DNA of 64,000 nt from Paragordius varius (taxonomy: Eukaryota > Nematomorpha): contig OZ176055.1 of the NCBI GenBank assembly GCA_964247055.1, positions 7,812,001 through 7,876,000 of the forward strand, given 5' to 3'. Below are positions 37,101 to 48,639 of this stretch, one piece after another. The stretch's first letter is position 1. Every line of letters starts with the position of its first letter. A program made the translations under genes and the position numbers. The notes beneath the pieces are model-generated. The model was not told the DNA's origin and ran no database searches. It saw only the letters and a program-made list of their open reading frames with translations.

Positions 37101-40100
37101 AAATAAATTTATTTATATTTGGCGATATTCAGATACTTTAAAAGATGTTTTATATATCTTGATCTTATTTTCAATCTTTGGTGACATAAGTTGTTTGTTA
37201 AAATATAAATAGTTGATGGAAAATAAAATGTCAAACATAAAACCGTAACATGCATTTTTACCTACTCAGATATGTTAACTATATTTAATATATAAGTTAT
37301 CAATGTAAAAAAAATATTTTAAAAAATTCAAAAAACCGTAAGTCATAGTAATTTTTACCTGTATATATCAATGTATCACAAATATATAGTGATAAATATA
37401 TTAGCAAGGTTGAACAAAAAATAAAATTTACTAATTTAATAAAAACCGCAATTTACACAAGTTTTTTAAATGTCCAAAATATTTAGTAATTAATTAAATA
37501 ACAATGATACAAGATACAAAAAATGTTACATTTGAAATTTGTTAAAAACCGCCATTTTCACCTGTATATTTATTAAAATTTCCAAATATGTAGTAATTAA
37601 TTACAATTAACAATATTAAATAAAAAAACAAGAAAATATTAAATTTTATTAAATATTAAAACAACCTCATTTTTTACCTTTATTAATTGAAATGTCCAAA
37701 ATTAATTAATTACAATTAACAATGAAAATCCTCTAAAACAAAAATATTAACTTTTTACTAAATTTTGTAATTATTATAATGTCCAAAATATGCAGTAGTT
37801 AGTTACAATTAACAATGCAAAACCTAAAAAAAACAAAAAAAGCTAAATTTTTACTGAATTTGTTAAAAACCGCAATTTTTACCTGTAATTATTAAAATGT
37901 CCAAAATATGTAGTAGTTAATTACAATTAACAATGCAAAACCTAAAAAAACAAAAAAAACAAAATTTTTACTAAATTTGTTAAAAACCGCAATTTTTACC
38001 TGATAAAAATAATGCTAAACATAAAAGACAAAATTCTACTTAAATTTTCACAAATATATATTTACCTGTGTTTTTTTAATTAGTAATAACAACTATATAA
38101 AATTTTAATACCAAGATTAATTAATACAGGTATTTAGCATGTTGAAAAATATTTATTATTAAATTTAGGAATAATTAACATAAAATATCTTAAAATACGT
38201 ATTTTACTATTTATTAATTTATCAAAGATAAAAACCCACAAAATTCCGCATCTAAATACGTAACAACAATATTACAAATGTTAACATAAATTGCTATAAT
38301 ATTCCCAAAATTTAACATTACAAAATATCCATCAAATTAAAGCCTATGTTAATTCTCACGTCAATCTTCTTTCATATGTGTACTACGAAATAATTTCGTG
38401 GGTCAGTATTTTACGCTTTTGATAAACCATTTATGTTATTTGGCAGGCAATAAAATTACTTAACAGACATTAAAATGCATACTGTAAATGTATAATGAAA
38501 TTAAAACTAAACTACTGTTTTTTATAAAGAGAAGTCGCAAAATTTTTAGGTGGCTAAAAGATTAGGTATGCAAAATTGGAGGTATTAAAAATATATTTCT
38601 TCACAATCCATATTCAAAAATAGAAGCTTAAAATTAGAAATTAATACCTATAATATATAAAATTTGAATCAAGGTTATAAAGAAAAGCATTAGGAATGTA
38701 TATATATTTAATTTTATACCATTACCCAATTTTTTAAAAAAAATATCGTTAAGTTTTTAGGCAAACGTCTTGGACTGGAAAATGTTGTAAAATGAAATAA
38801 AATAATATTAAAATGCGTGATTCTCTCAATCCTTAGAATTAATATTCATTAATCTTTCATAAATCACCACCAAAGTTTCACAAACAAAATTTAATATAAT
38901 TCTTTTCGAATTATCTTAAATTTTAGTGTAAATCCCGGGAAAAATGGGTAAAATAAAAAAATCTAATTTTTTCAATTTTACAGTAAAAACCGAATTTATA
39001 CGGACAAAACGTAAAAAATAAACGCAAATATCTTTTTCCAAAAGACAACCATACTTTTTAAACCCTAAAAATTTTTCTTATATAAATTAAATAAGTACGA
39101 TTGTAAAATATATAATTGATTGTGTCACCAATATATAACATAATTTTATGTTTGCAATTTAAAACAATGAGTTATATTTCAAAAAAATGAAGTTTAAAAA
39201 AGTATGGTTAGGTTGTCTTTTAGAAAAAACTAATATTTTACATTTTTTTGTCCGTGTAAATTTAATTTCTAAAAAAAAGAAATAACCATTCCATATAGTA
39301 AATGTAGAGCACGTCTCCGTATAGAATCATCTTTGTGTTCAGTTAAACAACTAAGCACAATATCTTTATGAGCTTGAACGCTTTTAGGATAACACTTGAG
39401 GATTTTACCCATGGCTAGTAATCCCAAATATTTTACTATAGATAATAATGAAATTGGAAAAGGAATTAAGGTTAAATTAAAAAAAAATGTTAAATTTTAT
39501 AAAATTAATGTTAAATTTGAAAAATGTTAAGTTTTATATAATTAATGTTAAATTTGAAAAATGTTAAACAATTTCAATTATTTTTTTTGAAACAAAAGGT
39601 TTAAAAATATTCAATATTATTTTTGAAAAATGAATAAATTTTTTTTAAAAAATTTACCAGCATGCGCAAAAAAATTAATAAATTTATGAAAAAAAGTAAA
39701 TTTATGATAAATAAAAAATATATATTTTATTTAATATCAAATAATAAAAATGTTATTGGTTTACTATAAATTATCAAAGGATGCTAGTACCAAAATATTT
39801 TGAAATATTTTTATGGAAAAAAAATATATTTTACAATTCTGGTCATTGTCTTCTATAAGGATTCGTAGCTTCTGTAAGCACAGCTAAATTATTATAAAAC
39901 AAATTTAAAATCAAATTTAAAATAATAAATTTTATTTATTAAAAAATCTTAAAAAAAGCCTGTTACCTGAATAGAGGCCGAATGATCGATGGAACTATCA
40001 CCGTTTGAAATGCTGACTAATACTAAAAAAATTAAAAAAATATATACTTTTGAATCTTTTGAAAAATAATATTAAATTTAAAGTTTAAATAAAAAAGAGA

Positions 40101-43100
40101 GGAAAAATTTAAAAATTTTACCTGACAAAAGTGTGTTTATGCATTCATATAAAAGGGACATGGCCGATGTGCTATAGGAAAAAATATCAAATATAAATAT
40201 TAAAACAAAAAAATTCAACTAAAAAAATAAAATACATTAAACAATAAAAATATTAAAAAACAGATTTTTTGATTTATAAATCAATTATTTTTATTTATAA
40301 ATACATAATTCCTTACAGAATCAGTTATAAGAAACATAGATACCTGTGTATAAGATTTGTTAGAGGTTCCAACAATTTTTTGCCTAAACGCGGTTCTATT
40401 GGAGTTAAATTACCAAACTAATGCGAAAAAATCATTTATTATCAATAATTAAATATAAATGAAAATAATATTTTCAGAAAAAATTATTAGCTAAATATTA
40501 TAAAAAATACCATAAAAAAATTTATAATAAAATATATTTAAAAATAACTAAATCCATATAATAAATAAGATACTTTTTTAATATATAAAAATCGAAAAAA
40601 AAAATAAAAAAACATTAAAAAGTAAAACAAAAAAAAGAATATTAATTTGATTAAAAACAATAAAAAAATTTAATACAATAAAAAATTTAAAACAATACCC
40701 AAAATTAACTAATTTTCATCAAATATATTCAAAAGATAAAAAAAATAAAAAAAAAGGTAAATAAAAATACCAATTTAATAATTTTAATCAACATCCAATT
40801 GTTGGTAGAATGCGTCATAAGCTTAAAGAAAAGTGGAGATAGTCCAATGTAATTTGCAGGATTTCGTTTAGCCATTTCACAAATCACATTTACCGCTGCG
40901 CTTTGGACACCTAAATAATTAAATAGATATTTTTTAAATAAAAAATAGTTAACAAAATAATTGAAAAATTATGAGATTAATAAAATTTAAATAAAAAATT
41001 ATAGTTTAAACTATTTATGGAGTTACAATTTCTTATTTTTACGAATAGATTTTTTATTTTTTAGACAAAAATAGATAAACTCAAAAGTTTTAATTAAAAT
41101 TTATAAAAAAAATGTTTTTACAAAAAAAATTCGCACAAATTTCATTCATTTGTTTTAATTAAAATTATTCTTTTGTGCCATATTCGCAAAATACTTAATT
41201 ATTAATATATCCTATCTTGAAATAAAATTTTGCCGGTACCGCATTGTTTTACATCAAAAAAAAAATAAAATATATTAGATTTTATGCAGAATTTATTATA
41301 ATTAGCTAACTTTGATCAGAATCCTCTAATTTTTCGCGCATTTTATTAAATGCGCTTTCCAAGCATTCGGGATATTGTAAAAATATTTTATACATCATAA
41401 GGATGGCTCGTTTTCGGACATAGGGTTTGGTTGAAGACATCTAACATTAAAAAGGTAAAAGTATTTTTACAACAAACGTATTTTAAAAATTTAACCAATT
41501 TAAGTTGGTTTTACAAAGTAATTTCAAAAGTTAAAAAAAGTAAATTAAAAACAAAATGTTGTATTAATTGTTTTCGCTTAGTTATATTTTTACGCAAGTT
41601 TCGAATAAATAAATTCGATTTGGTTGAATCCACACAACTCCAATTAATTTATTAAAATTTAACACACTTAATTCTAGATAAAATTGAAACACGAAAATTT
41701 ACAAGAGTGAATAAAACAATAAAAAATATTTTTAAAGATAAAAAAATCTACATATTAAAAAAAATAGTTTTAAAAAATTTTAAAAACCAAAAAAAATTTA
41801 CCAAAGCAATAACATCTGTACATAAATCTCGGGCTAAATCACTCGTGACAAAACATGAGAGGCCGGAAAGGGCCATGCCCGATTCGTATTGGTTATGACT
41901 GTTTATGTCCTAAAAATCATGTAAAAAATCAAAAATAAAAATAATCAATATATAATATAGTATTTTATTATTAATTGAATATATATTAGTATTAATATAA
42001 ATGTTGAAAATTTCTTATACATAAATTTTTAAAAATTAAAGACATCATATTAGTTATAATGTAAGCAATCTTATTAATAGTATGCCCTAAAAATTAAAAA
42101 ATAAAGTTTAGAATTCAAAAATGATATTTAGGCATTTATACAAAAAAATTTTATTTTATCAAAATACTAATTTTAACTATGGAAACATAATGCCTATAGA
42201 AAAATATTTAGTCTGAACCATATAACTAGTTCCAATACTGGACAACAAATTTTTCTGCCACTCGAGTTTTTTGAATTTTCTGATAGTATCATTTTAACAG
42301 TAAATCTGAAATAAAAATTATAACTCGATGGAAGAATTTTGTAAAATTTGATTTTTTTGATTATGCGCCCTATTTATAAAAATTTTACTAAAAAATATTT
42401 TTCTTCGAAAATATACAAGTAATGCCCATTTGTTATAATATCATTCGAAAGAGCAATAAAAACTCTATAAAATGCATAACAATATGTATTACATCGACAA
42501 TTTATATTGGACTCAAAGAGCGACAAACGCTCGAAGCGAGAGCATTTTTTTTAATTATTATATTTTTAAAACTAATGGATGAAAATAGCTTAAACTTTGT
42601 TTAGATGGTGATGAATGTCCAAAAAAGATAACACAAGAAAGTTTTTTTGATTAAAACATTTTTTTATTGCTTTTATGTCACTCAAAACAGCCATTTTTAA
42701 GTTTTTTGTTTTTTTAAAAATTACCATCTCATCAATATTAATTTATTTTCTTTACAAGGCTGATAATTTCAAAATTTTAAAGGTAAAAACAAAGCTTAAG
42801 GTATTTTTGATCTTTTATAGCCATTATGTAATAAATTTACAGTAATAACTATGCATTTTAGTATCCACTAGGTATAATATTTATAATAATAATTTTTATT
42901 AAAAAAGCAAACCAAAAGCTTTTTCAAACATTTTTTTCAATTAAATACTAATATAACCCTAATAATTATATTAAAAAAATTTATATGATCTTGACTTATT
43001 TAAGGATTGAAAATTTCGACCATTTAAATCCAAATAACTTTTACTCAGATTGATTTAAATGACTTACTACCATTTAAAAGATGCAGTTTTTTGCGCTCTT

Positions 43101-43934
43101 TCAAATGATATAAAATACATGGCTTCATATCTAAAACTTTTAATTTACGAAATTTAGAGTTTAATGTTAAATCGGGGCCAAAAATTATCGATAAACTCTA
43201 ATATATAAAAATTCTTCCATGCTAGACCAATTTTCTTTTCAGATATACTAATTATGTACTTTAATGAAATAAATTTTAAATTTACAAGAATGGCAGTTAA
43301 AAAAAGTTAAAATTTGTTGTCTAATGTAATTGAACTAAAAAAATAAAAGACATTATTTTTCAGTATATGCTATTAAAAATTTAAAAAATTATGTAAAAAG
43401 TTGGCTGTAAAATTGTATTTCCGAATATATAAATAAATAGTCGCACCTTTTTTATAATATTGGTAGCAAGCATGAGAACGTCCAACTTATCGTGAAAACT
43501 CTGTGCGGCTGCCAAATATGCTATACGCTAATAATTAAAATTAGCAATTATAATTAAATTTAAATTTTAAAAATATGAAATGATTGTGTTACTTTGTGGA
43601 CAAATTTAACTGAGCTCATAACTTCTATGATGTTGAAGGCGGCCCAGTGTACATTATATCCAATCATATTCAGCTAAAAATTTAATTTATCTTATACGTA
43701 AATAAGTTTCGCAATTGCCATTGCTTTTACAGTCATATTGTCTTGTCTTAATTCATTTTTGATCTCATCCAAACATTGTGTTATAAATTTGGACTAATTT
43801 TTAAAATAATCATTAAATTAAACTTCATTTTCCTTATTATTTCGAATACCGCGTATCATATCACTAAGATTCTTCTCAAAAAGCTTGTCAATATTATCTT
43901 TGACTCGTTTAATAATAATATTTTCGGGATTCAT
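20228..43934 (-). CDS. AP3D1: AP-3 adaptor complex, delta subunit
   Basis: Twenty-six exons join in phase to 1416 aa (human 1153-1215). Coding order: 43824-43934, 43698-43793, 43593-43673, 43447-43527, 41802-41909, 41311-41440, 40771-40910, 40344-40417, 40122-40171, 39967-40022, 39835-39883, 39287-39435, 28892-29211, 28034-28160, 27543-27676, 26142-26442, 25407-25651, 24229-24685, 23507-23677, 23021-23108, 22819-22895, 21146-21823, 20930-21027, 20647-20846, 20439-20530, 20228-20365. Delta is a large subunit of AP-3, which sorts cargo from endosomes to lysosomes and related organelles. The trunk matches human nearly block by block: FEKNLSDMIRGIRNNKE, WAAFNIIEVMSS, STNNWMLIKIIKL, KYLGLLAMGKILKCYPKSVQ, NYQYISDFEW; TLNPVGPKAQTKLQVPE closes it near residue 750. 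A low-complexity hinge follows with the delta-specific NPHYLK (human NPFYIK), then the ear. Start chosen as the first in-frame ATG before the conserved N-terminus. Confidence 0.92.
22987..23020. repeat. (TA)n microsatellite at the splice donor of AP3D1 intron 20
   Basis: About 34 nt of pure TA repeat directly abut exon 20 (23021-23108). On the minus strand the exon ends ...TCAA and the intron starts GTATATAT, so the 5' splice site is the first unit of the microsatellite. Confidence 0.8.
24858..25187. repeat. Cluster of TA and TG microsatellites
   Basis: Three TA tracts (about 24858-24888, 24950-24973, 25140-25165), the last passing into a TG tract, lie in the 721-nt AP3D1 intron between exons 18 and 17. 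No other structure seen there. Confidence 0.8.
26713..27207. mobile_element. TA-flanked inverted-repeat element (CCTTTTGGGGTA ends)
   Basis: A 495-bp element in AP3D1 intron 15. The left end reads CCTTTTGGGGTAGTTTTATA; the right end is its complement (TATAAGATTACCCCAAAAGG); TA lies outside both. The inverted match runs about 30 nt (ATATCCCGGAGC against ATATCCCAGAGC). It is non-coding. A diverged partial copy lies at 58534-58840, with an older trace at 14820-15060. Confidence 0.7.
28181..28497. mobile_element. Hairpin element with subrepeat inverted ends, copy B
   Basis: In AP3D1 intron 13, starting about 20 nt upstream of the exon 14 acceptor. The left arm has four ~21-bp units of the TTCAAATTCACCC type; the right arm has three inverse units ending CTGTAAATGGT. 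The outermost left end (ACCATTTACA) is missing, so this copy is truncated there. Confidence 0.72.
30259..31160. repeat. 342-bp higher-order tandem repeat
   Basis: Within the element 1 left arm, three ~114-bp monomers (GTTTTGCATTGTTAATTGTA ... GGACATTATAATAAATACAG) form a 342-bp super-unit. It starts at 30259, 30601 and 30943, the third copy being partial. The copies look identical or nearly so by eye, while monomers within one unit differ at fixed positions, such as GCATATTTTGG against TATATTTTGG. Confidence 0.88.
31428..31450. repeat. Perfect GC-rich hairpin at the Helitron 3' end
   Basis: CTCGTGCTGC, a TGC loop, then GCAGCACGAG. It stands out in this AT-rich sequence and sits 4 nt from the terminal CTAG. 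Confidence 0.88.
31469..31486. repeat. Run of 18 G
   Basis: An uninterrupted 18-nt G tract inside the Helitron, about 20 nt from its terminal hairpin. Run length may be affected by sequencing or assembly. Confidence 0.9.
34802..38484. mobile_element. Giant inverted-repeat element 2, both ends present
   Basis: Begins CAGTATGCATTTTAATGTCT and ends AGACATTAAAATGCATACTG, flanked by TA at 34800-34801 and 38485-38486. The arms (about 34802-36550 and 36695-38484) carry the same terminal domain and ~114-bp monomers as element 1 and pair almost to the centre, leaving a spacer of about 145 bp. The right arm has about 265 extra bp (36937-37202) and about two fewer monomers than the left. No transposase coding was found. 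As RNA, the whole intron segment could fold into a hairpin with an arm of about 1.7 kb. Confidence 0.83.
36551..36694. other. Central unpaired spacer of element 2
   Basis: About 145 bp between the arms (CAAAGCAAACAATGTAAGTG ... TTGACGTCATTGGTATGG), somewhat richer in GC than the arms. No protein recognised in any frame. Confidence 0.6.
42233..43332. mobile_element. Degraded inverted-repeat element in AP3D1 intron 4
   Basis: The left part (CAATACTGGACAACAAAT, then CTGCCACTC, GGAAGAATTTTG, CATTCGAAAGAGC) recurs inverted and in order on the right (GCTCTTTCAAATG, AAAATTCTTCC, GAATGGCAG, ATTTGTTGTCTAATG). About 1.1 kb, non-coding, old. It explains most of the 1537-nt intron 4. Confidence 0.5.
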
Positions 43935-45159
43935 TTGTTCGTGTAATTTGCTTGCCTACGAATGCACCTTATGGTATTTAATTTTTAGCGACATAAAAAC
44001 TTATTGGAAACGGCTGTTACGGTATATAAAAAATAAGAACATTTTTATAAAACTATAAATAAATTCAGCATTTACTGAGAAAATGGCATAGTTATTAGTC
44101 TGTAAGACGGTGTATCCCGTTATAATCATCCAGCCTTATTTGAAAGCTTGTATGAAAATGTAATTTAATACAAGCAGCTTCATGAATAAAATTAAAGATA
44201 TCTTAATCTAACAAATAAAATTTTTAGTCAAAATCTCGAGTTAGCTGATAGATAATTATTTATCCACCCGATTTACACAGTCAAAAAATTTTGACATTAC
44301 ACTTCTTAATTTTTTGGCAATTAGTATCAACCAATGATTTGTCAATATAAACAGCTACAGATTTGGGGTACAAAAAAAATTCTGATTAGATATATATCTT
44401 TTAATAAAATATACACCGGGAGTTTCATGGTGCTTTGGTTTGGGGCTAGCATCTAATTTCGGTAATTTAAGTCAAAATATCACAAAATTAGCGCACATTT
44501 GCAAAAGTTTTTTGGTAAATGCTGAACGCTTCATTTCAAAAAATATTATTAAAATTTAAGACCTTTTGTAGTAGTTTTTCCCAGAGCAATTTTAAATTTG
44601 AATATTTTAAGTTATAAAAACGACTCTCGCATTTGACGTATTCGTAAATAAATCTATTTTTGAAAACAAATGACCCGGCACGTTTTTTAAAAACATGTTT
44701 CAAATCCGAATTTCGTAGACTTCTATTTTTAAACAACTGTTTCATGGGATAGGAAATTGAAGGGCTAAATCAAAAAAACAGTTAAGTTATTAGCGCCTTT
44801 TAAAATGAATAAAAAATGAAAGAGCCCAAACAAAGCTCACAGATTTTAACTAATATACACAGTGCGCAAAATGGGGGAAAATATCCTGAATATATATTTT
44901 GATTGATAATTCTATTATTATTTGCCTTTTGTTTTCCTTAGCTGCCGTTTCTAAAATCACGCGAAATACCGCACATTCTGCTAAATAATATTTTATTAAA
45001 TGCTTTATTCCACAAAATATTATTAACTATATTTTAAAAGAAAAACAATATTTTTATAAAATATTAATTTTCAAATGTGAGCATCAAAAATATTAAATTT
45101 AGCCTCGCTTAAATAAACTTATTTCTTAAACACTTGAATACAACACACTCATTTTAGTC

Positions 45160-45666
45160 CTTCGATTCAAATTGGGGTAGTTAAATAACCAAAACCTGTT
45201 TAAAATTAGAATAAAAAATATGGTAGGAATCAAAACCATGGCATATAAATTTATAAACCGACGTATATAAAAAAAATTATTCAAAAATACTTGATATTAC
45301 TTATTTTAGGCTAAAAGATAGGTAAAAATTTAGTCAACGTGACATGTGTGCAATGGTAAAATTATACAAAACAAACCGCTTTTTATATTTCTATCAATGT
45401 TAGATGTAATATAAATAAAAAACTAGCTTAATTTTACCCTTTAAATTAAATGAAGACGATATTTTGCGAAAATTTTGTAAAATAATGGCGTCGATAGTTT
45501 AACATGAAACTTTTATTTCAAGAAAAAATTTTATTTTATTTTGGCATATTTATATAATTTTTATTAGGAAACCATAAATTTAAATTGGGACCGTTTCGTT
45601 CAGTAGTATTTTAAAAATCTTAACTCAAATTTAGTCTGGGGTAAGATAACCCAATTTGAATCGAAG
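45160..45666. mobile_element. Possible short inverted-repeat element
   Basis: CTTCGATTCAAATTGGGGTA at the left and CCAATTTGAATCGAAG at the right are complementary, about 500 bp apart. No clear target duplication was found, so it may be only a fragment. Confidence 0.35.
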
Positions 45667-46653
45667 TGTTAATATAAACGGAAATATGTCGATTTTGCGA
45701 TAAGAATTTTTAATATATAATAGATTATAACTATAAAAATATTAATGAAAATATTTACAATCAATGTTTAAGCATTTTTATCGTTATTTTTGCTTAACTC
45801 AATGTATAAGAAAAATTAACTTAAATTTAAGCCGTAGAATCCAAAAAAACACGATAATTTGCGAAAAAGTTTTTAAATCAAACTAAAAATCTTTGATGTG
45901 GTTCTTTTTCTCAAAACTGTATATTTTAGTTTATTTATTAAAGAATAAATCACAAAGTTTAAATAAAACTGACCTTAATATTTCTCAACAATATATATAT
46001 TTAAAATTGACTTGAGTTAACTAATTACGCAAATTCGGAACAAATGTTAGTAAAATTTGCGAATTATTAAGTTTTAATAATTAAAAACAGTTTTTATGAT
46101 CATAATATCTCAAAAATGATTATGAAATACTATAAATTGGTTATTCCATCCATCGTTTTCGTCACACCTGTAAAAATAATTTAAAACATCTATCTCTGAT
46201 TCTTATTTCAGTTAATAAAAAAGTACCGACATATTCACATAGAATCAACCGCGTTTTTAAGTTTAAATTTGGTTCAGCTTAATTTAAATATTAAAAAATA
46301 ATTCGATTGTATATAATTGAGCTTTTTACATGATATATTTTGTGAATTAAATATAACATCAATTGTATTTAATATAACATGATATCCTTAACCTTGGCCT
46401 GCTTAGGTCCTTACCAATTCTAATAGCATAACACGGACTACCTTTTTATAGATAAAATTTCAATTTTTTTATGAAATATTTTGTATTAGACTTTTTTTAC
46501 TTTGTACTTGGCCATCACTAAAATGAGACGTGGATTGTATTTTAACCCAAAATTAGTGCATTTCTAGCATTTATATAAGTCATTTTTGCGGCCATCGCTT
46601 TAAAGGCGCTCTTTTAGCAAAGATTAATAATTAAAAACAATTTGGAAACATTG

Positions 46654-46676
46654 TTTATTATAAACCATTATTTATT
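46654..46676 (-). terminator. Poly(A) signals of the secreted-protein gene
   Basis: Minus-strand AATAAA at 46671-46676 and 46654-46659, 62-84 nt after the stop codon. Confidence 0.5.
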
Positions 46677-46737
46677 GTAAATAATATTTCTAAATGTTAT
46701 GATTTTAAAATATCGAAATATGGAACAAAGCATTCAT

Positions 46738-48639
46738 TCAACCGGCCCATTGATAAAATTTGGGTTTAACTGCTTTAAGAATGGTGTGCTTCAACATTTC
46801 CTGGGCTACCAAACGACTTAATTCCAATTTAAGATCTGAAGCTTGAAGGGCAGAAATCAGATTCCCACCATCCACATTAACATTAAGACGTGTCGTAGTC
46901 TTTCTCAAGCGTGGGTTATTATCATTTTCATTAATCATATCATCTCCGTATAAATATCTCGGTTTTAGTGTTATATATTTCTTACTACCAGCCAATAAAT
47001 GAGTTAACCTGAAATTCATAGTGTGTGGTTTAATCCTAGAAATTATATCATTGTTGGTAAATTCAGCATTTTGCATAGGAGTGTAAGTAGGACGTTCAGC
47101 ATTCTCCGAATTATATTTCTTATTAAACGTTAATATGTTACCAAGTACAAAGCGTTGTCTATCCAATGTTGCTGCAATCTTTTTATTGTTATCACCGTGG
47201 GAAACAATGTTGGAATCAGGAGGTTGGTTATGTTTTTCATGGTTATCATTACCAACTTCTTTATCCTGCGTACTTCTTTCAGCGTTTAAAATATCCTTGA
47301 ATTTATATCCTTTGACCTTTTTAGAGGGTCTCTCTATTTTTTCTTCGGACATATCCGGATGCTCTTCAATTTTTACCTTATTTTCGCCATCCGTTTTATC
47401 TTGGGTGTTTTTCGAATCGGATTTACTTGATTTAAACTGCTTGGGAAGCATGTTCGACCTCGATTTTGATGAGAAAGGGAGTCTTAACCTTATCAAACTT
47501 AATATGTTGCGCAATTTTTCCATCCTTTCAAACGATTGTTCTGGTTCATGTACGCGAGCTGTTATAAGTTGGATTTTTTTATCATTTATCGCATTATGAT
47601 TTTCATCGATTGCATCCTCGTTTTTATTGTCACTAATCTTCTCTTGGGCTGTTGGATCACTATTTCCAATATTTTTGTCCTTATCATGATTTTTTTCAGT
47701 ATTAGTATCAATATTATTGATTTCATTTAAATTCATATCAGGCGGAGGTAATAAACTATTTTCATTAACATCCCCGAAAAAGGGAAATCGTTTAATTCCA
47801 CCCAACTCCGAAATTAAAGCTTGTTTTCTGGCCTCATATTCTCGGCGGAGGGATTCGGTCGTAAACCTAGCATCTATTTGCCTCGGTTTTTCAGATGTTC
47901 TGGGTGAATGCAACAATGTTGATGAAGTTTTGTATTCTTTATCGTTTTCTGAACTTTGCTGAGGTGACTTTATTACATCTTTTAGTTTTGCATCATTTGG
48001 CAGTTTTGGGGTAAAGGTTCGATACGATACAGGTAGCGGGCTCCGATTCGAGTCAACATTTTCTAACAATACTTTTGCACGGGGTTGCGCGGTATAGCTG
48101 TTGCTTGAAATTTTAACAAACAAATCATTCGGTTTTGGTGACATTGTTGTTGTTATTGCATAGGTGGTCGACTGAGTTACGAAATCGTCGCTATCATCTA
48201 AATAACCATCGGTCGACTTTTCATTCTTATCATCCTCATCAATAATATTGTTATCAATTAATAGCCTCTTACGATTAATTTCTAAGTTTTCAATCATGGC
48301 TGATTGAGTTGTAGTATATGCCTTTGGAGGTATAGGAGTAGTTCGAGACGGAAGTCGAAATGTTTGATAAACACCTGGTCTGTAAACCTTTTCTCGGTAG
48401 CTTTGGAGAGGTATTGGCTTTTTTGCTGGACAAAGTCGAATGGTTCCGTCAGAATTGATATAATATTTTCGTGTGTTTATAGTTTTTATCATATTCCCTC
48501 CATTTACAATGTCCATTTCTTGATAATAATTTTGGTTGCTAGCTGAAACTGCTTTAGTATGCCAAAAAAATTGGGCAATTAGGAGAAGATGAAATATTAT
48601 CCAGATACATTTTGTTACGCTGGATAAGTTACAAAACAT
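46738..48639 (-). CDS. Secreted protein of unknown function, single exon
   Basis: I do not recognise this protein. One open frame of 633 codons starts at ATG 48639 and ends TGA at 46738. The N-terminus is a good signal peptide (hydrophobic IIFHLLLIAQFF, likely cut after KAVSA near residue 33). The mature part is hydrophilic with one cysteine (IRLCPAKK). An N-terminal block rich in Pro, Arg and Tyr (YREKVYRPGVYQTFRLPSRT) is followed by Thr-rich and then Asp/Asn/Lys-rich disordered stretches. The C-terminal ~45 residues look more ordered (GGNLISALQASDLKLELSRL ... VAQEMLKHTIL) and end KFYQWAG. Frame length, the signal peptide and two downstream poly(A) signals support a real gene. Extracellular or tegument secretion is an inference. 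Confidence 0.7.
   Translation of the reverse strand: MFCNLSSVTKCIWIIFHLLLIAQFFWHTKAVSASNQNYYQEMDIVNGGNMIKTINTRKYYINSDGTIRLCPAKKPIPLQSYREKVYRPGVYQTFRLPSRTTPIPPKAYTTTQSAMIENLEINRKRLLIDNNIIDEDDKNEKSTDGYLDDSDDFVTQSTTYAITTTMSPKPNDLFVKISSNSYTAQPRAKVLLENVDSNRSPLPVSYRTFTPKLPNDAKLKDVIKSPQQSSENDKEYKTSSTLLHSPRTSEKPRQIDARFTTESLRREYEARKQALISELGGIKRFPFFGDVNENSLLPPPDMNLNEINNIDTNTEKNHDKDKNIGNSDPTAQEKISDNKNEDAIDENHNAINDKKIQLITARVHEPEQSFERMEKLRNILSLIRLRLPFSSKSRSNMLPKQFKSSKSDSKNTQDKTDGENKVKIEEHPDMSEEKIERPSKKVKGYKFKDILNAERSTQDKEVGNDNHEKHNQPPDSNIVSHGDNNKKIAATLDRQRFVLGNILTFNKKYNSENAERPTYTPMQNAEFTNNDIISRIKPHTMNFRLTHLLAGSKKYITLKPRYLYGDDMINENDNNPRLRKTTTRLNVNVDGGNLISALQASDLKLELSRLVAQEMLKHTILKAVKPKFYQWAG

Larger units (their letters stand above)
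29213..39286 (-). other. AP3D1 intron 12, 10 kb, filled by mobile DNA
   Basis: The exon before it ends ...LLYGM (39287) and the next starts VTKKNLMEIV (29211), continuous in human AP3D1 (YGMVSKKNLMEIV), so the whole stretch must be spliced out of one transcript. Nearly all of it is the two giant inverted-repeat elements at 29474-34800 and 34802-38484. The remainder (38487-39286) is AT-rich without recognised structure. Confidence 0.88.
43935..46737. other. Intergenic region between AP3D1 and the secreted-protein gene
   Basis: No gene recognised. It includes an inverted-repeat element at 45160-45666 and, near 44400-44470, an inverse trace of the repeat seen at 10850 and 60900. The AP3D1 promoter should lie just above 43934; no distinct motif was seen. 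Confidence 0.4.

Noticed and set aside
36830-37102. 90-codon open frame in the right arm of element 2
   Set aside because: Part of it is arm sequence and part the extra 265-bp segment; no homology recognised.
46738-46800. C-terminal KFYQWAG read as an amidated neuropeptide
   Set aside because: No dibasic cleavage site just before it and only one candidate in a 633-aa chain; not typical of a prepropeptide.
47135-48546. Several plus-strand open frames opposite the secreted-protein gene
   Set aside because: Shadows of the 633-codon frame, which alone has a signal peptide and downstream poly(A) signals.
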